Source of the DNA: Mycolicibacterium iranicum
GTDB lineage: Bacteria; Actinomycetota; Actinomycetes; Mycobacteriales; Mycobacteriaceae
Length of the DNA: 64,000 nucleotides
NCBI RefSeq assembly: GCF_002101705.1
Contig: NZ_LQPC01000047.1
Span: 434,001-498,000, forward strand
Direction of reading: 5' to 3'
The notes below the pieces were generated by a model. The model had not been told where the DNA came from and ran no database searches. It was given only the letters and a program-made list of their open reading frames with translations. Both the position numbers and the translations under genes were made by a program. This document shows, piece by piece, positions 62,808 through 64,000 of this stretch; the first letter of the stretch is position 1; the number at the start of each line of letters is the position of its first letter.

Positions 62808-63383
62808 TCACTCCATCCGGAGAAACGCCCGACCCCGCGGCGACAACCGGTAGCCGACGTCGAGGCTGATCGTCAGGCCGAGACCTTTGAGCTGACGCAC
62901 CCGGCGCTTGAACCGCGGCACATCCATGCCGAAGCCCGCGGCCAGGTCCGGGGCCCGCACCGCCTCGTTCTCGCCGATGGTCCTCAGGTAGTCGCGCGTC
63001 CACGTCGTTTCGGCCGCCGCGTCCCACCGGTCCAACCGGCCGGCGATGGCCGCGACGTCGTCGGCGGTCAGCGTGTCGTCGGCAGCCAGATCCGGCCGCT
63101 CGTCGGGAGCCACGAACGACACCGTGATCACATAGGTGTGCGCAGCGGGCCTGCGGTCCAGGTCGGCCTGAGCGGTCTTGGCGTCGGGGTACCCGGCCGC
63201 TCGCGCCTCGGCCGCGCTCACCCGGTAGCGGCCCGGCTTCTCGACGACGTCGTCGATGTGGATGGTGCCCACCTGGGTGCGCTGGGTGCCGCCCACCCTC
63301 GCCCGAGGCGAGTCCCACCGGCGCAGCACGACGGTGATGCTGCCGTCGGCGATGCCCTGCGCCGTGGCACGATTCAGCAACAC
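62808..63383 (-). CDS. ASCH-like domain protein with C-terminal winged helix
   Basis: A 191-residue protein. The first half resembles ASCH/PUA-like domains (LLNRATAQGIADGSITVVLRRWDSPRARVGGTQ), a fold that binds RNA or nucleotides. The second half is helical and ends KGLGLTISLDVGYRLSPRGRAFLRME, with the look of a winged helix. The GTG start is 49 bp from the divergent DUF3097 gene. No experimental function known to me. Confidence 0.65.
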   Translation of the reverse strand: MLLNRATAQGIADGSITVVLRRWDSPRARVGGTQRTQVGTIHIDDVVEKPGRYRVSAAEARAAGYPDAKTAQADLDRRPAAHTYVITVSFVAPDERPDLAADDTLTADDVAAIAGRLDRWDAAAETTWTRDYLRTIGENEAVRAPDLAAGFGMDVPRFKRRVRQLKGLGLTISLDVGYRLSPRGRAFLRME

Positions 63384-63432
63384 ACGGCTGATGTTAAGCG
63401 GAGAACGCGGCCGCTTTCCCTAGGATCACCCG

Positions 63433-64000
63433 GTGGCTGATCGCTATGGAACCGACATTCTTGCCAGCAATCCGCACCAGTCGCGCAAGCCGCGCTCGAC
63501 CGAGCGGGCCATCGAGATCGGCATGGTCGTCGAGGACGCCCAGACCGGATTCGTGGGGGCGATCGTCCGGGTCGAGTACGGCCGCATGGAACTCGAGGAT
63601 CGCAACGGTCGCACCAAACCGTTCCCCGTCGGGCCCGGTTACCTGATCGACGGCAAGCCCGTCATCTTGACTCCGCCCAAGAGGGCGGCGCCTGCGGGGC
63701 CGACACGCACCGCATCGGGTTCGCTTGCCGTCAAGGGGTCGCGTGCGAAAGTCGCTCTGGCGAGCCGTATCTACGTCGAAGGGCGCCACGACGCCGAGCT
63801 CGTCGAGCAGGTCTGGGGCGAGGATCTGCGCGTGGAGGGTGTCGTCGTCGAATACCTGGGTGGCGTCGACGACCTGGCCGCCATCGTCGCGGACTTCCAG
63901 CCGGGACCCGGTCGCCGGCTCGGCGTGCTCGTCGACCATCTGGTGGCCGGCTCCAAGGAGGCACGCATCGCCGAGCAGGTGCGGCGCGGCCCGGGAGGGG
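63433..64000 (+). CDS. DUF3097 family protein (3' end outside window)
   Basis: Start of a DUF3097-type actinobacterial protein; 189 residues are visible before the right edge. It begins VADRYGTDILASNPHQSRKPRSTE. RIYVEGRHDAELVEQVWGEDLR has the Glu-centred pattern of a TOPRIM-like domain, and a downstream Asp in GVLVDHLVAGSKEARI would fit its second metal site. The role is unknown. GTG 63433 is the first good start. Confidence 0.75.
   Translation, partial: MADRYGTDILASNPHQSRKPRSTERAIEIGMVVEDAQTGFVGAIVRVEYGRMELEDRNGRTKPFPVGPGYLIDGKPVILTPPKRAAPAGPTRTASGSLAVKGSRAKVALASRIYVEGRHDAELVEQVWGEDLRVEGVVVEYLGGVDDLAAIVADFQPGPGRRLGVLVDHLVAGSKEARIAEQVRRGPGG

Noticed and set aside
1..64000. CRISPR arrays, rRNA or tRNA genes
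   Set aside because: No regularly spaced repeats, cloverleaf-like segments or rRNA signatures were noticed on reading; a covariance search would be needed to exclude small RNAs.

Overview
This 64 kb, GC-rich window looks like chromosome of a fast-growing mycobacterium (Mycobacterium/Mycolicibacterium). The backbone follows the M. tuberculosis Rv2589-Rv2566 neighbourhood: gabT, yajC-secD-secF, a peptide-binding lipoprotein, apt, rel, cyclophilins, glyoxalase II, hisS, the Rv2578c radical SAM protein, a YpfJ-type peptidase, aspS and the Rv2566-Rv2569 peptide-ligase cluster. Species-specific catabolic and transport blocks are inserted between these. GTG starts, 4-base ATGA/GTGA overlaps and mycobacterial-type lipoproteins support the assignment. 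I saw no rRNA, tRNA, CRISPR array, insertion sequence or prophage.

Layout. 1-13.5 kb is housekeeping: gabT (partial), Sec translocon accessory genes, adenine salvage, stringent response, two membrane-anchored cyclophilins, a glyoxalase II-like hydrolase and HisRS. 13.6-25.5 kb holds an orphan LysB-like esterase, a small membrane protein, a gamma-resorcylate-decarboxylase-like amidohydrolase, the urtABCDE urea transporter (with a candidate GlnR site), an MmpS-like secreted protein, the RNA polymerase recycling factor HelD, and a radical SAM gene under a LexA box. 25.5-35.5 kb is a catabolic block: an amidohydrolase and two acyl-CoA dehydrogenases, a TetR regulator with three matching operator palindromes, a thioesterase, two metallopeptidases, a carboxylesterase and an SRPBCC protein. 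35.6-40.7 kb holds aspS, a DUF4436 membrane protein, a Ddn-like oxidoreductase, and a thiolase divergent from an HxlR regulator.

40.7-49 kb is one leftward eight-gene operon: DeoR regulator, FGGY kinase, CUT1 ABC sugar/polyol transporter (binding protein, two permeases, ATPase), SDR dehydrogenase and a BtpA/SgcQ-family protein. Its substrate and final catabolic step cannot be read from the sequence. 49-58 kb is a DUF389 membrane protein followed by a tightly coupled four-gene rightward cluster: transglutaminase-DUF2126 fusion, circularly permuted ATP-grasp/alpha-E protein, transglutaminase, and zinc-ribbon metallopeptidase. It looks like a complete but biochemically undefined peptide-ligation and peptide-cleavage system and is the strongest candidate here for undescribed biology. 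58-64 kb carries a rifampin-phosphotransferase-like dikinase, an SDR-SnoaL-SDR operon, an ASCH-like protein and the start of a DUF3097 gene.

Start sites were chosen from ribosome binding sites, family length and gene overlaps, and many open frames were trimmed at the 5' end. Functions rest on recognised motifs and remembered family architecture, not on database searches.
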